64,000 nucleotides of DNA, taken from NCBI GenBank assembly GCA_009668015.1, contig WJYB01000005.1:62001-126000 (forward strand), given 5' to 3'. The stretch comes from Enterobacteriaceae bacterium RIT714. Its GTDB lineage: Bacteria > Pseudomonadota > Gammaproteobacteria > Enterobacterales > Enterobacteriaceae. Under the pieces are notes generated by a model that was given only the letters and a program-made list of their open reading frames with translations, did no database searches and was not told the origin of the DNA. Below, one piece after another: positions 19,213 to 28,618 of this stretch (position 1 is the first letter of the stretch; each line of letters begins with the position of its first letter). Both the position numbers and the translations under genes were made by a program.

Positions 19213-20595
19213 GTGGCGAAAGCTCCAAAACGCGCATTTGTCTGTAATGAATGTGGTGCGGATTATCCGCGCTGGCAGGGGCAATGCAGCGCCTGTCATG
19301 CGTGGAACACCATCACCGAAGTGCGTGTGGCCGCTTCGCCGACCGTGGCCCGTAACGAGCGTCTGAGTGGCTATGCGGGCCATGCCGGTGTCTCCAGAGT
19401 GCAGAAGCTTTCGGACATCAGTCTGGAAGAGCTGCCGCGTTTTTCCACCGGCTTTAAAGAGTTTGATCGCGTGTTAGGCGGCGGCGTAGTACCCGGCAGC
19501 GCGATTCTGATCGGCGGTAATCCTGGGGCGGGTAAATCGACGTTACTGCTACAGACGCTGTGCAAACTCGCAGAACAGATGAAAACACTGTACGTCACCG
19601 GCGAAGAGTCCCTGCAGCAGGTCGCGATGCGCGCGCACCGCCTTGGCCTGCCGACCGGGAATCTCAATATGCTCTCCGAAACCAGCATTGAGCAGATTTG
19701 CATGATTGCGGAAGAAGAGCAGCCGAAGCTGATGGTCATCGACTCCATTCAGGTGATGCACATGGCGGATATCCAGTCATCGCCCGGTAGCGTCGCGCAG
19801 GTGCGCGAAACCGCCGCCTATCTGACGCGGTTTGCCAAAACGCGCGGCGTAGCGATTGTGATGGTGGGCCATGTCACCAAAGATGGCTCGCTGGCTGGCC
19901 CTAAAGTGCTGGAGCACTGCATTGACTGCTCCGTGATGCTCGACGGCGATGCGGATTCCCGTTTTCGTACGCTCCGCAGCCATAAAAACCGCTTTGGTGC
20001 GGTAAACGAGCTGGGCGTTTTTGCGATGACCGAACAGGGGCTGCGAGAAGTCAGTAATCCGTCGGCCATCTTCCTGAGCCGGGGCGATGAAGAGACGGCT
20101 GGCAGCTCTGTGATGGTGCTATGGGAAGGGACGCGTCCGCTGCTTGTAGAGATCCAGGCGCTGGTGGACCAATCCATGATGGGCAACCCCCGTCGCGTGG
20201 CGGTCGGGCTTGAGCAAAACCGTCTGGCGATTTTGCTGGCGGTATTGCACCGTCACGGTGGTCTACAGATGGCGGATCAGGATGTCTTCGTCAACGTGGT
20301 GGGCGGGGTCAAAGTGACGGAAACCAGTGCCGACCTGGCGCTGCTGCTGGCGATGGTTTCCAGCCTTCGCAACAGGCCGTTGCCGCAGGATCTGGTGGTC
20401 TTTGGAGAAGTCGGGCTGGCTGGAGAAATTCGCCCGGTACCCAGCGGGCAGGAGCGCATCTCTGAGGCGGCAAAACATGGTTTCCGTCGGGCGATTGTCC
20501 CGGCTGCCAACGTGCCGAAAAAAGTGCCGGAAGGGATGAAGATTTTTCCCGTCAAGAAACTGTCTGATGCGTTAAATGTGTTTGACGACATATAA
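19213..20595 (+). CDS. radA: DNA repair protein RadA (Sms)
   Basis: A RecA-like helicase that drives branch migration of recombination intermediates. The 460-residue protein has, in order, a C4 zinc finger (C11, C14, C25, C28), Walker A GGNPGAGKST at 101-110, Walker B with LMVIDSIQ, the RadA-specific KNRFG motif, and a C-terminal Lon-protease-like domain. Translation starts at a GTG at 19213 (agaggtacacc upstream). The alternative start inside serB is rejected. Co-transcribed with serB, as in E. coli. Confidence 0.97.
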   Translation: MAKAPKRAFVCNECGADYPRWQGQCSACHAWNTITEVRVAASPTVARNERLSGYAGHAGVSRVQKLSDISLEELPRFSTGFKEFDRVLGGGVVPGSAILIGGNPGAGKSTLLLQTLCKLAEQMKTLYVTGEESLQQVAMRAHRLGLPTGNLNMLSETSIEQICMIAEEEQPKLMVIDSIQVMHMADIQSSPGSVAQVRETAAYLTRFAKTRGVAIVMVGHVTKDGSLAGPKVLEHCIDCSVMLDGDADSRFRTLRSHKNRFGAVNELGVFAMTEQGLREVSNPSAIFLSRGDEETAGSSVMVLWEGTRPLLVEIQALVDQSMMGNPRRVAVGLEQNRLAILLAVLHRHGGLQMADQDVFVNVVGGVKVTETSADLALLLAMVSSLRNRPLPQDLVVFGEVGLAGEIRPVPSGQERISEAAKHGFRRAIVPAANVPKKVPEGMKIFPVKKLSDALNVFDDI

Positions 20596-20596
20596 T

Positions 20597-20716
20597 TATA
20601 CCCATCGTACTTCAAGTTGCATGTGCGTTGCCGGCGTGCGTTCACCCCAGCGGCTTCCCTGTAAGCGCATGAGGTGAGCACAGCCCGCTCCCCGCAACTC
20701 GAATGATTCAGGGTTT
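20597..20716. repeat. Diverged ERIC-like element between radA and nadR
   Basis: The left end TATACCCATCGTACTTCAAG and right end CCGCAACTCGAATGATTCAG match ERIC termini. The interior (CACCCCAGCGGCTTCCCTGTAAGCGCATGAGGTGAGC) has lost much of the usual central palindrome. It starts 1 bp after the radA stop and ends about 34 bp before nadR. Confidence 0.75.
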
Positions 20717-20749
20717 GGCTATTCGATTTTGCAGGAGGCACCGTAATTT

Positions 20750-22027
20750 ATGTCAACATTTGACTATCTTAAAACCGCGATCCGCCAGAAAGGCTGCACC
20801 TTGCAGCAGGTGGCGGATGCCAGTGGGATGACCAAAGGCTATTTAAGCCAGCTTCTGAATGCCAAAATCAAAAGCCCTGGCGCACAAAAGCTGGAGGCGC
20901 TGCACCGCTTCCTCGGCCTTGAATTCCCGCGCATGCAAAAGAATATTGGCGTCGTGTTTGGCAAGTTTTATCCGCTGCATACCGGGCATATCTATTTGAT
21001 TCAGCGGGCCTGTAGCCAGGTCGATGAGCTGCATATCATCATGGGTTACGACGAAAAACGCGATCGGGCGCTGTTCGAAGACAGCGCGATGTCCCAACAG
21101 CCCACCGTCTCCGATCGCCTCCGTTGGCTGCTTCAGACCTTTAAATATCAGAAAAACATTCGTATTCATGCCTTTAATGAAGAGGGGATGGAGCCGTATC
21201 CGCACGGATGGGATGTCTGGAGCAACGGCATTAAAGCGTTTATGGAAGAAAAGGGGATTGCCCCGAACTGGATTTACACCTCTGAAGAGTCCGATGCGCC
21301 GCAGTTTCGCGAGCATCTGGGGACCGAAACGGTACTGATCGACCCTAAACGCACCTTTATGAATATCAGTGGCGCGCAAATCCGTGAAAACCCGTTCCGC
21401 TACTGGGATTACATCCCTACCGAAGTCAAACCCTTCTTCGTGCGCACGGTGGCCATTCTTGGAGGCGAATCGAGCGGGAAATCGACGCTGGTCAATAAGC
21501 TGGCCAACATTTTCAACACCAGCAGCGCGTGGGAATACGGACGTGATTATGTTTTCTCACACCTGGGCGGTGATGAGATGGCACTTCAGTATTCTGACTA
21601 CGATAAAATCGCGCTAGGTCATGCCCAGTACATTGATTTTGCAGTCAAATACGCCAATAAAGTCGCGTTTGTCGATACCGATTTTGTCACCACCCAGGCG
21701 TTCTGTAAAAAGTACGAAGGGCGCGAACATCCGTTTGTGCAGGCGCTGATTGATGAATACCGGTTCGATCTGGTGATTCTGCTGGAGAACAACACGCCGT
21801 GGGTGGCTGATGGCATGCGCAGCCTCGGCAGCTCGGTGGATCGCAAAGAGTTCCAGACCATGTTGGTGGATATGCTGCGCGAAAATAACGTGGAGTTTGT
21901 TCATGTGGAGGAGTCGGACTATGACGGCCGCTTCCTGCGCTGCGTGGAGCTGGTGAAAGAGCTGATGGGAGAGCATGCCAATTCTTCCCCTCACCCCGGC
22001 CCTCTCCCCAAAGGGGTGAGAGAGTAA
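20750..22027 (+). CDS. nadR: NAD biosynthesis regulator and NMN adenylyltransferase / NR kinase, tail extended by a repeat
   Basis: A trifunctional protein that represses NAD-synthesis genes and salvages nicotinamide riboside. The HTH domain (about 1-60) contains LQQVADASGMTKGYLSQLLN. The NMN adenylyltransferase domain has GKFYPLHTGH at 71-80 and the ISGAQIREN signature. The ribosylnicotinamide kinase domain has P-loop GGESSGKST near 236. At 425 residues it is about 15 longer than E. coli NadR (410). The extra tail, SSPHPGPLPKGVRE, is encoded entirely by a CCCTCTCCC-type repeat starting near 21986, so the native end was lost or overrun. The start at 20750 follows an aggaggcacc-type site. Confidence 0.95.
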   Translation: MSTFDYLKTAIRQKGCTLQQVADASGMTKGYLSQLLNAKIKSPGAQKLEALHRFLGLEFPRMQKNIGVVFGKFYPLHTGHIYLIQRACSQVDELHIIMGYDEKRDRALFEDSAMSQQPTVSDRLRWLLQTFKYQKNIRIHAFNEEGMEPYPHGWDVWSNGIKAFMEEKGIAPNWIYTSEESDAPQFREHLGTETVLIDPKRTFMNISGAQIRENPFRYWDYIPTEVKPFFVRTVAILGGESSGKSTLVNKLANIFNTSSAWEYGRDYVFSHLGGDEMALQYSDYDKIALGHAQYIDFAVKYANKVAFVDTDFVTTQAFCKKYEGREHPFVQALIDEYRFDLVILLENNTPWVADGMRSLGSSVDRKEFQTMLVDMLRENNVEFVHVEESDYDGRFLRCVELVKELMGEHANSSPHPGPLPKGVRE

Positions 22028-22073
22028 AGACGGCTCCGTGCGGTTCCCTCTCCCCAAAAGGGGCGAGAGAGTA
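21989..22073. repeat. Two CCCTCTCCC-type repeats at the nadR 3' end
   Basis: Copy 1 is CCTCACCCCGGCCCTCTCCCCAAAGGGG plus TGAGAGAGTAAA (about 21989-22027) and lies inside the nadR reading frame. Copy 2 is CCCTCTCCCCAAAAGGGGCGAGAGAGTAAA (22046-22075 region), outside it. The two copies share the GAGAGAGTAAA flank, so copy 1 supplies the nadR stop codon. Confidence 0.75.
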
Positions 22074-22080
22074 AATATTA

Positions 22081-22106
22081 AAAACGGCAACCGAAGTTGC
22101 CGTTTT
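22081..22106. terminator. Bidirectional terminator between nadR and ettA
   Basis: AAAACGGCAAC (22081-22091), loop CGAA, GTTGCCGTTTT (22096-22106): a perfect 11-bp stem with A-run and U-run on opposite sides. It can end nadR on the plus strand and ettA on the minus strand. Confidence 0.85.
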
Positions 22107-22110
22107 GCTT

Positions 22111-23778
22111 TTATTTGGAGATACGTTTGTACTTGATACGCTTTGGCTCCAGCGCATCGGCGCCAAGCGTGCGTTTCTTATACTCTTCGTATTCGGTGAA
22201 GTTACCTTCGAAGAACTCCACTTTGCCCTCATCCTGATAATCCAGAATGTGGGTGGCAATACGGTCAAGGAACCAACGGTCGTGCGAGATAACCATCGCG
22301 CAGCCCGGGAACTCCAGCATGGCGTTTTCCAGCGCGCGCAGGGTTTCGATATCCAGGTCGTTGGTTGGTTCATCGAGCAGCAGAACGTTACCGCCAACCT
22401 GCAGCAGCTTCGCCAGATGCAGACGGCCACGCTCACCACCGGACAGCTCGCCCACGCGTTTACCCTGATCCACACCTTTGAAGTTGAAGCGGCCAACGTA
22501 GGCACGGCTTGGCATCTCGGTGTTGCCGATACGCATGATATCCTGCCCGCCAGAGACTTCTTCCCAGACGGTTTTGCTGTTGTCCATTGCGTCACGGAAC
22601 TGGTCCACGGAGGCCAGTTTCACGGTATCACCCAGCGTAATGGTGCCGCTATCAGGCTGTTCCTGACCGGACATCATGCGGAACAGCGTTGATTTACCCG
22701 CGCCGTTTGGACCGATGATACCGACAATCGCCCCTTTTGGTACGGAGAAGCTCAGATCGTCAATCAGGACGCGATCGCCGTAAGATTTACGCAGATTGCT
22801 GACCTCAACGACTTTATCGCCCAGACGCGCGCCTGGTGGAATAAACAGTTCGTTGGTTTCGTTACGTTTCTGGTATTCGGAACTGTTCAGCTCTTCAAAG
22901 CGTGCCAGACGGGCTTTGCCCTTAGACTGACGGCCTTTAGCGCCCTGACGAACCCACTCCAGCTCTTTCTCGATAGATTTACGACGAGCGGCTTCCTGAG
23001 ACGCTTCCTGCGCCAGACGCTGATCTTTCTGTTCCAGCCAGGAGGAGTAGTTACCTTCCCACGGAATACCTTCGCCGCGGTCAAGCTCCAGGATCCAGCC
23101 CGCCACGTTATCAAGGAAGTAACGGTCGTGGGTAATCGCCACAACGGTGCCTTCGAAGTCGTGCAGGAAGCGTTCCAGCCAGGCCACGGACTCTGCATCC
23201 AGGTGGTTGGTGGGTTCGTCGAGCAGCAGCATGTCTGGCTTTTCCAGCAGCAGACGGCACAGCGCGACGCGGCGGCGTTCACCACCGGACAGCTTCTCAA
23301 CTTTCGCGTCCCAGTCCGGCAGGCGCAGGGCATCTGCCGCACGCTCCAGCTGCACGTTCAGGTTATGGCCGTCATGCGCCTGGATAATTTCTTCAAATTT
23401 ACCCTGTTGCGCCGCCAGTTTGTCGAAGTCAGCGTCCGGTTCAGCATACTTCGCGTAAACTTCATCCAGACCTTTCAGGGCGTTAACCACTTCAGAAACG
23501 GCTTCTTCGATGGATTCGCGAACGGTATGTTCCGGATTTAGCTTCGGTTCCTGCGGCAAGTAACCGATTTTGAGACCAGGCTGCGGGCGAGCCTCACCTT
23601 CGATATCTGTATCGATGCCCGCCATGATGCGCAGCAGGGTGGACTTACCGGCACCGTTGAGACCCAGAACACCGATTTTTGCGCCCGGGAAGAAGCTCAG
23701 CGAGATATTTTTCAGAATATGACGTTTCGGCGGAACCACTTTGCCGACACGATGCATGGTATAAACGAATTGAGCCAC
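22111..23778 (-). CDS. ettA: Energy-dependent translational throttle protein EttA (ABC-F)
   Basis: An ABC-F ATPase that binds the ribosomal E site and gates the first elongation step according to ATP/ADP ratio. The 555-residue protein contains two ABC domains. The first has Walker A GLNGAGKST at 39-47, signature LSGGERRRVAL and Walker B LLLDEPTNHLD. The second has GPNGAGKST, LSGGERGRLHLA and LLLDEPTNDLD. The inserted arm and the tRNA-interaction linker rich in Arg/Lys (RRKSIEKELEWVRQGAKGRQ) lie between them. There are no membrane segments. Length and end (KRIKYKRISK) match E. coli. Confidence 0.97.
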   Translation of the reverse strand: MAQFVYTMHRVGKVVPPKRHILKNISLSFFPGAKIGVLGLNGAGKSTLLRIMAGIDTDIEGEARPQPGLKIGYLPQEPKLNPEHTVRESIEEAVSEVVNALKGLDEVYAKYAEPDADFDKLAAQQGKFEEIIQAHDGHNLNVQLERAADALRLPDWDAKVEKLSGGERRRVALCRLLLEKPDMLLLDEPTNHLDAESVAWLERFLHDFEGTVVAITHDRYFLDNVAGWILELDRGEGIPWEGNYSSWLEQKDQRLAQEASQEAARRKSIEKELEWVRQGAKGRQSKGKARLARFEELNSSEYQKRNETNELFIPPGARLGDKVVEVSNLRKSYGDRVLIDDLSFSVPKGAIVGIIGPNGAGKSTLFRMMSGQEQPDSGTITLGDTVKLASVDQFRDAMDNSKTVWEEVSGGQDIMRIGNTEMPSRAYVGRFNFKGVDQGKRVGELSGGERGRLHLAKLLQVGGNVLLLDEPTNDLDIETLRALENAMLEFPGCAMVISHDRWFLDRIATHILDYQDEGKVEFFEGNFTEYEEYKKRTLGADALEPKRIKYKRISK

Positions 23779-24004
23779 GTGGACTTCGCCTCTTTTATCG
23801 TAATGAAAATAGAATTCAGCTGCGAAGTGTAGCCGTTTTCACTGGCTAATCCCAGCCAGGAAGTCCAGGAGTGTTAAAACGCGCAAGAAAGGTAAAAAAG
23901 TGTCCATGACGTGGCGTGTTGCGGGATGCCTGGTTAGCATAGATCCATTACATTTTTATGTGGCACGACGCCGCAACGGTATTCAACAAAATGAGGAAGA
24001 GCTT

Positions 24005-25942
24005 GTGGAAAAAGCCAAACAGGTGGTCTGGCGTCTGCTGGCTGCCAGCGTATGCGTGATGACGATAAGCCACGCAGCGCACGCCGATTCACTGGACGAA
24101 CAACGTAACCGCTATGCGCAAATTAAGCAGGCGTGGGACAGTAAGCAGATGGATACCGTGCAGGCACTGATGCCGACGCTGAAAGAGTATCCGCTCTATC
24201 CGTATCTGCAATATCGCCAGATAACCGACGATTTAATGAACCAGCCGACGGTTACTGTCGCCGGGTTTATTCAGGCAAACCCGACGCTTCCGCCCGCTCG
24301 CACGTTGCAGTCGCGCTTTGTCAACGAACTGGCGCGACGCGAAGACTGGCGCGGTCTGCTGGCATTCAGCCCTGAGAAGCCCGGCACGACTGAGGCTCAG
24401 TGTAATTTCTATTACGCCAAATGGGCGACCGGACAGCAGCAAGAGGCCTGGAGCGGCGCGAAAGAGCTGTGGCTTTCTGGCAAAAATCAGCCTAACGCCT
24501 GTGACTCGCTGTTTGGCGCGTGGCGCGCATCGGGTCAGCAAGATCCGCTGGCCTATCTCGAACGTATTCGCCTGGCGATGAAAGCGGGCAACACACGTCT
24601 GGTGACCACGCTGGCGGGGCAAATGCCTGCCGATTACCAAACTATCTCCACGGCCGTTATTCAGCTGGCAAACGATCCTAATTCGGTTCTGACCTTCGCC
24701 CGTTCAACGGGGGCAACGGATTTCACCCGTCAAATGGCGGCGGTGGCCTTTACCAGCGTGGCACGGGATGATGTCGAAAACGCGCGGCTGATGATTCCGC
24801 AGCTGGTGCAGGCGCAGCAGCTTAATGACGATCAGACCCAGGATCTTCGCGATATCGTCGCCTGGCGTCTGATGGGAACAGATGTTACGGATGAGCAGGC
24901 GCGCTGGCGTGACGATGCCATTATGCGCTCAAATTCGACTTCGCTGGTGGAGCGCCGGGTACGCATGGCGCTGGGAACGGGCGATCGCCGCGGCCTGAAT
25001 ACCTGGCTTTCCCGTCTGCCGATGGATGCCAAAGAGAAAGACGAATGGCGCTACTGGCAGGCTGATTTACTGCTGGAGCGGGGCCGGGAAGACGAAGCAA
25101 AAGAGATCCTTCATTCCCTGATGCAACAGCGCGGTTTCTATCCGATGGCGGCGGCGCAGCGTCTGGGCGAGGAGTACACGCTGAAGATTGATAAAGCGCC
25201 AGCGAACGCGAATACCGCCCTGACTCAAGGGGCTGAAATGGCGCGCGTCCGCGAACTGATGTACTGGGGGATGGATAACACCGCGCGCAGCGAATGGGCG
25301 AATCTGGTGACCAGCCGTACCACCGATGAGAAGGCGCAGCTCGCGCGCTATGCCTTTGATAACCGCTGGTGGGATCTGAGCGTACAGGCCACGATCGCCG
25401 GAAAACTGTGGGATCATCTGGAAGAGCGTTTCCCGTTGGCCTACAAGGATCTGTTCGATCGCTACACCAGCGGCAAGGACATTCCACAAAGCTATGCGAT
25501 GGCGATTGCCCGTCAGGAGAGCGCGTGGAACCCGAAAGTGCGTTCGCCAGTGGGCGCCAGCGGGCTGATGCAAATCATGCCGGGAACCGCCACGCACACG
25601 GTGAAGATGTTTAATATTCCTGGCTACAGTAGTCCGTCGCAACTGCTGGATCCGGATACCAATATCAATATTGGTACCAGCTACTTACAGTATGTTTATC
25701 AGCAGTTTGGCAATAACCGTATCTTCTCGTCGGCGGCTTATAACGCCGGTCCTGGGCGGGTACGCACCTGGCTGGGTAACAGCGCCGGACGCCTTGACGC
25801 CGTGGCGTTTGTGGAGAGCATTCCGTTCTCAGAAACCCGCGGCTATGTGAAAAACGTGCTGGCATACGATGCGTACTATCGTTACTTCATGGGGCAAAAA
25901 GATACGCTGATGAGCGACGCGGAGTGGCAGAGAAAGTATTAA
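24005..25942 (+). CDS. slt: Soluble lytic murein transglycosylase Slt70
   Basis: A periplasmic exo-lytic transglycosylase that cleaves peptidoglycan to 1,6-anhydromuropeptides. The 645-residue precursor has a signal peptide at 1-27 (AHA|DSLDEQ). A long alpha-helical superhelix (about 28-470) forms the doughnut, followed by a C-terminal lysozyme-like domain. The catalytic glutamate is in the segment ARQESAW, followed by GASGLMQIMPGTA and AYNAGPGRVRTW. Start: the GTG at 24005 with a gaggaagagctt site gives the family N-terminus (MEKAKQVVWRLLAA). The upstream in-frame extension lacks a signal sequence and is rejected. Confidence 0.96.
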   Translation: MEKAKQVVWRLLAASVCVMTISHAAHADSLDEQRNRYAQIKQAWDSKQMDTVQALMPTLKEYPLYPYLQYRQITDDLMNQPTVTVAGFIQANPTLPPARTLQSRFVNELARREDWRGLLAFSPEKPGTTEAQCNFYYAKWATGQQQEAWSGAKELWLSGKNQPNACDSLFGAWRASGQQDPLAYLERIRLAMKAGNTRLVTTLAGQMPADYQTISTAVIQLANDPNSVLTFARSTGATDFTRQMAAVAFTSVARDDVENARLMIPQLVQAQQLNDDQTQDLRDIVAWRLMGTDVTDEQARWRDDAIMRSNSTSLVERRVRMALGTGDRRGLNTWLSRLPMDAKEKDEWRYWQADLLLERGREDEAKEILHSLMQQRGFYPMAAAQRLGEEYTLKIDKAPANANTALTQGAEMARVRELMYWGMDNTARSEWANLVTSRTTDEKAQLARYAFDNRWWDLSVQATIAGKLWDHLEERFPLAYKDLFDRYTSGKDIPQSYAMAIARQESAWNPKVRSPVGASGLMQIMPGTATHTVKMFNIPGYSSPSQLLDPDTNINIGTSYLQYVYQQFGNNRIFSSAAYNAGPGRVRTWLGNSAGRLDAVAFVESIPFSETRGYVKNVLAYDAYYRYFMGQKDTLMSDAEWQRKY

Positions 25943-25962
25943 TCCTGCCGGGTTGTGTTATG

Positions 25963-25986
25963 CTTGTACTCGTTTATGAGTACAAG
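25963..25986. promoter_or_regulatory. trpR operator (autoregulation)
   Basis: A perfect inverted repeat: CTTGTACTC (25963-25971), 6-nt centre, GAGTACAAG (25978-25986). GTACT...AGTAC is the Trp repressor half-site. Its position 23 bp upstream of trpR shows the tryptophan-dependent self-repression known for E. coli trpR. Confidence 0.85.
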
Positions 25987-26008
25987 CAACGACGAATGGC
26001 GGCATAAC

Positions 26009-26338
26009 ATGACCCAGCATTCCCCTTATTCATCGGCGATGGCCGAACAGCGCAATCAGGAGTGGCTTCGTTTTGTGGAGCTGCTTCGCCAGTCCTATGA
26101 GCAGGATCTGCATTTACCGTTGATGCAATTGATGCTCACGCCCGACGAGCGTGAAGCGTTGGGCACGCGCGTGCGAATTATTGAAGAGTTACTGCGGGGC
26201 GAAATGAGCCAGCGGGAGCTGAAAAACGAGTTGGGCGCGGGCATCGCGACGATTACCCGAGGCTCCAACAGTTTAAAATCGGCCCCTGTTGAACTGCGTC
26301 AGTGGCTGGAATCTGTGCTGCTCGGCGTTCAGCGATAA
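26009..26338 (+). CDS. trpR: Trp operon repressor
   Basis: A tryptophan-activated dimeric repressor of trpEDCBA, aroH, mtr and itself. The 109-residue all-helical protein has the helix-turn-helix [22 protein letters not shown] near 70-91 and the corepressor-pocket residues in [23 protein letters not shown]. The ATG at 26009 follows the operator. An in-frame ATG at 25955 lies upstream of the operator and is unlikely to be used. Residues 15-40 differ most from E. coli. The 3' end overlaps the convergent yjjX end by 10 bp. Confidence 0.96.
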   Translation: MTQHSPYSSAMAEQRNQEWLRFVELLRQSYEQDLHLPLMQLMLTPDEREALGTRVRIIEELLRGEMSQRELKNELGAGIATITRGSNSLKSAPVELRQWLESVLLGVQR

Positions 26339-26844
26339 ATCGCGTTGTGAAACGGACTTAATGCCAGAATCACAGCGTGATGATAAACGCTTGAGCGCGT
26401 CAGCGCGCCGGCGGTAAAGACCCCGATAGCCCCGTCTTTGCGGCCGATCTCATCAATGCCGGTGTAGTGCGACATCACCGGTCCGAGCGCCTCGCCTGCC
26501 TGCACTTTTTGCAGAATGACTTCCGGTAGCGGCAGCGTTGCGGAGCGCGCTTCGCCTCGCTGTTCGCGACTTTCGATCACCACCCAGCTGAACGTCGCCC
26601 CTTCATCAATCCCGGCTTCAATCGCCACCCAGAAATCCGCCTCCGGGCGCGCGGCCCTGGCGTTTACCACGCGATTTCGTGCGCCAGCCCGCGTTTCCTC
26701 GCTGCCAAAAGGCTGTTCAGGGACACCACTCTCGACGGCGACAGCGTCAATATGGCAGGATCCTTCGCCGAAGATCTCTTCAAATGCCCTTAGAATTGCC
26801 TGAATTTTGGCAGGATTGGTGGTAGCAGAGACAACATGGTGCAT
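26329..26844 (-). CDS. yjjX: Inosine/xanthosine triphosphatase
   Basis: A house-cleaning enzyme hydrolysing ITP and XTP. The 171-residue protein matches the YjjX/DUF84 family, with the substrate-binding TTNPAKI near residue 9-15, [21 protein letters not shown] and IEAGID. It was taken from the ATG at 26842-26844 ([13 protein letters not shown]), the family start. A 17-residue upstream extension would run into the gpmB promoter. It diverges from gpmB with 49 bp between start codons and converges on trpR. Confidence 0.94.
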   Translation of the reverse strand: MHHVVSATTNPAKIQAILRAFEEIFGEGSCHIDAVAVESGVPEQPFGSEETRAGARNRVVNARAARPEADFWVAIEAGIDEGATFSWVVIESREQRGEARSATLPLPEVILQKVQAGEALGPVMSHYTGIDEIGRKDGAIGVFTAGALTRSSVYHHAVILALSPFHNAIYR

Positions 26845-26893
26845 AATTAAGCTCGATTCAAAAAAACTCATCGCAGTATAACGGAAAAAAAGC

Positions 26894-27541
26894 ATGTTAC
26901 AGGTATACCTTGTTCGCCACGGTGAAACGCAGTGGAACGCCGAGCGACGTATTCAAGGGCAGTCAGACAGTCCTCTCACCGCCAAAGGTGAGCAACAAGC
27001 GTGGCAAGTGGCGGAACGCGCCAGAACGTTAGGCATCACACACGTTATTGCCAGTGATTTAGGTCGTACACAGCAAACGGCGCAGATTATCGCTGAGGCC
27101 TGCGGTTGCGACGTGACCCTCGATCCTCGCCTGCGCGAACTCGATATGGGAGTGCTGGAAAAGCGCCCTGTGGATTCGCTGACCGAACAGGAAGAAGGCT
27201 GGCGGCGTACGCTGGTAAACGGAACGGAAGACGGTCGTATTCCGCAAGGCGAATCCATGCAGGAGCTGAGCGTGCGCGTGCAGGCGGCGCTGGCAGAGTG
27301 CCTGAAGCTACCGAAAGGCAGCCGCCCGTTGCTGGTCAGTCACGGTATTGCGCTGGGTTGCCTGGTGAGCACTATTCTTGGACTGCCTGCTTACGCGGAA
27401 CGCCGTCTGCGTTTGCGTAATTGCTCGATTTCCCGTATCGATTATCAGGAAAGTCCATGGCTGGCATCAGGCTGGGTGGTGGAAATGGCAGGGGACATCT
27501 CGCATCTGGATGCCCCTGCGCTGGATGAGCTGCAGCGTTAA
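26894..27541 (+). CDS. gpmB: Histidine phosphatase family protein GpmB (phosphoglycerate mutase-like)
   Basis: A 215-residue histidine-phosphatase-superfamily protein (ytjC). The RHGET motif at 8-12 carries the phospho-accepting histidine. It also has the conserved arginine in [10 protein letters not shown] and the second catalytic histidine in VSHGIALG. Annotated as cofactor-dependent phosphoglycerate mutase 2, but mutase activity is doubtful and E. coli GpmB more likely acts as a phosphatase. The 3' end overlaps the convergent rob end by 4 bp. Confidence 0.94.
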   Translation: MLQVYLVRHGETQWNAERRIQGQSDSPLTAKGEQQAWQVAERARTLGITHVIASDLGRTQQTAQIIAEACGCDVTLDPRLRELDMGVLEKRPVDSLTEQEEGWRRTLVNGTEDGRIPQGESMQELSVRVQAALAECLKLPKGSRPLLVSHGIALGCLVSTILGLPAYAERRLRLRNCSISRIDYQESPWLASGWVVEMAGDISHLDAPALDELQR

Positions 27542-28407
27542 CGGCGAACCGGAACCAGATATTCCATCCGCAGATCGATTGGGCGTTCTTCCGGTTTTAC
27601 GTCGCTCGCCGGGAAGTAACGCTCAATATCCTGACCTTTACGGCGGTTCAGATTCAGCATCGGCATGCAGGTGCCGTAAACGTTGAGGATGAACTCCTGA
27701 ACGCCAGTGCCCAGTCCTTCGTAGGTGAACATGACATATTCACCGCCTTCCAGAACCACCGGTTTAGCCCCCTGAATATAGCCATTGGCCATTTCTGGAG
27801 TGAGCGCGGTGGTGTAGAACACCTCCTGCTCGTCGTCCTTTTCCAGGCTCGGGTGCGTTTCGTTGAGACCGTACAGCAGCGGTGGAATGACCGGCGAATG
27901 GCTCAGGAAGTCGCGCCAGAACTGCACACGCATTTGATGCCTGAACTCGGAAATCTGCTCCAGCGAACAGGAGTAGCTTTGCGTCGTTCCGATCAGGTGT
28001 GTTTCTGGCAAAGTGATCATTTCATGTTTAGGCATCGCAAACTCGCCCAGACGTAGCGGCGGACGCATCCCAAACGAACTCCAGTCTGGCGAGCGGCGAT
28101 AGAGCGCTGGCGTCAGGGAGAACTGTTTTTTAAAGGCGCGGGTAAAAGTTTGCTGCGAATCAAACCGATATTGCAGAGCAATATCCAGAATAGGTCGCGC
28201 CGTAAGGCGAAGTGCTACAGCCGATTTTGAAAGGCGGCGTGCACGAATATAGGCACCGATGGCGTGACCGGTGACATCTTTAAACATCCTTTGCAAATGC
28301 CACTTGGAATAGCCTGCTTTTGCCGCCACATTATCCAGTGACAAAGGCTGGTCCAGATGACCTTCCAGCCAGGTAAGCAGATCGCGAATAATTCCAGCCT
28401 GATCCAT
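27538..28407 (-). CDS. rob: Right-origin-binding transcriptional activator Rob
   Basis: A 289-residue AraC/XylS-family activator of the mar/sox/rob regulon (acrAB, micF, etc.). Unusually for the family, the two DNA-binding helix-turn-helix units are N-terminal (about 8-105; LDNVAAKAGYSKWHLQRMFKDVTGH is helix-turn-helix 1). The C-terminal GyrI-like ligand-binding domain (about 120-289) senses bile salts and dipyridyl. Length is identical to E. coli Rob. It is monocistronic, divergent from creA with 211 bp between. Confidence 0.97.
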   Translation of the reverse strand: MDQAGIIRDLLTWLEGHLDQPLSLDNVAAKAGYSKWHLQRMFKDVTGHAIGAYIRARRLSKSAVALRLTARPILDIALQYRFDSQQTFTRAFKKQFSLTPALYRRSPDWSSFGMRPPLRLGEFAMPKHEMITLPETHLIGTTQSYSCSLEQISEFRHQMRVQFWRDFLSHSPVIPPLLYGLNETHPSLEKDDEQEVFYTTALTPEMANGYIQGAKPVVLEGGEYVMFTYEGLGTGVQEFILNVYGTCMPMLNLNRRKGQDIERYFPASDVKPEERPIDLRMEYLVPVRR

Positions 28408-28618
28408 ATACTATCCTCATCCTTAAAACAGCAGGTGCCTGATAACAGGGTAGCGGATCATAGCATTTTTTGATGTTTTAGCATTCAGTGTTTTTTTTGC
28501 GCATAAATGCTTTTTAACGCACATTAAGGGCACATATTTTCTAATCCTGTGATCTTGCTACATTTTTGTTCTGAATGTCGAATAATCGCGTAGCGTCATT
28601 TTAAAAAATGGTAACAAT

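Noticed and set aside
23900-24004. 35-residue N-terminal extension of Slt
   Set aside because: It would bury the signal peptide; the GTG at 24005 places the signal sequence at the N-terminus as in the family.
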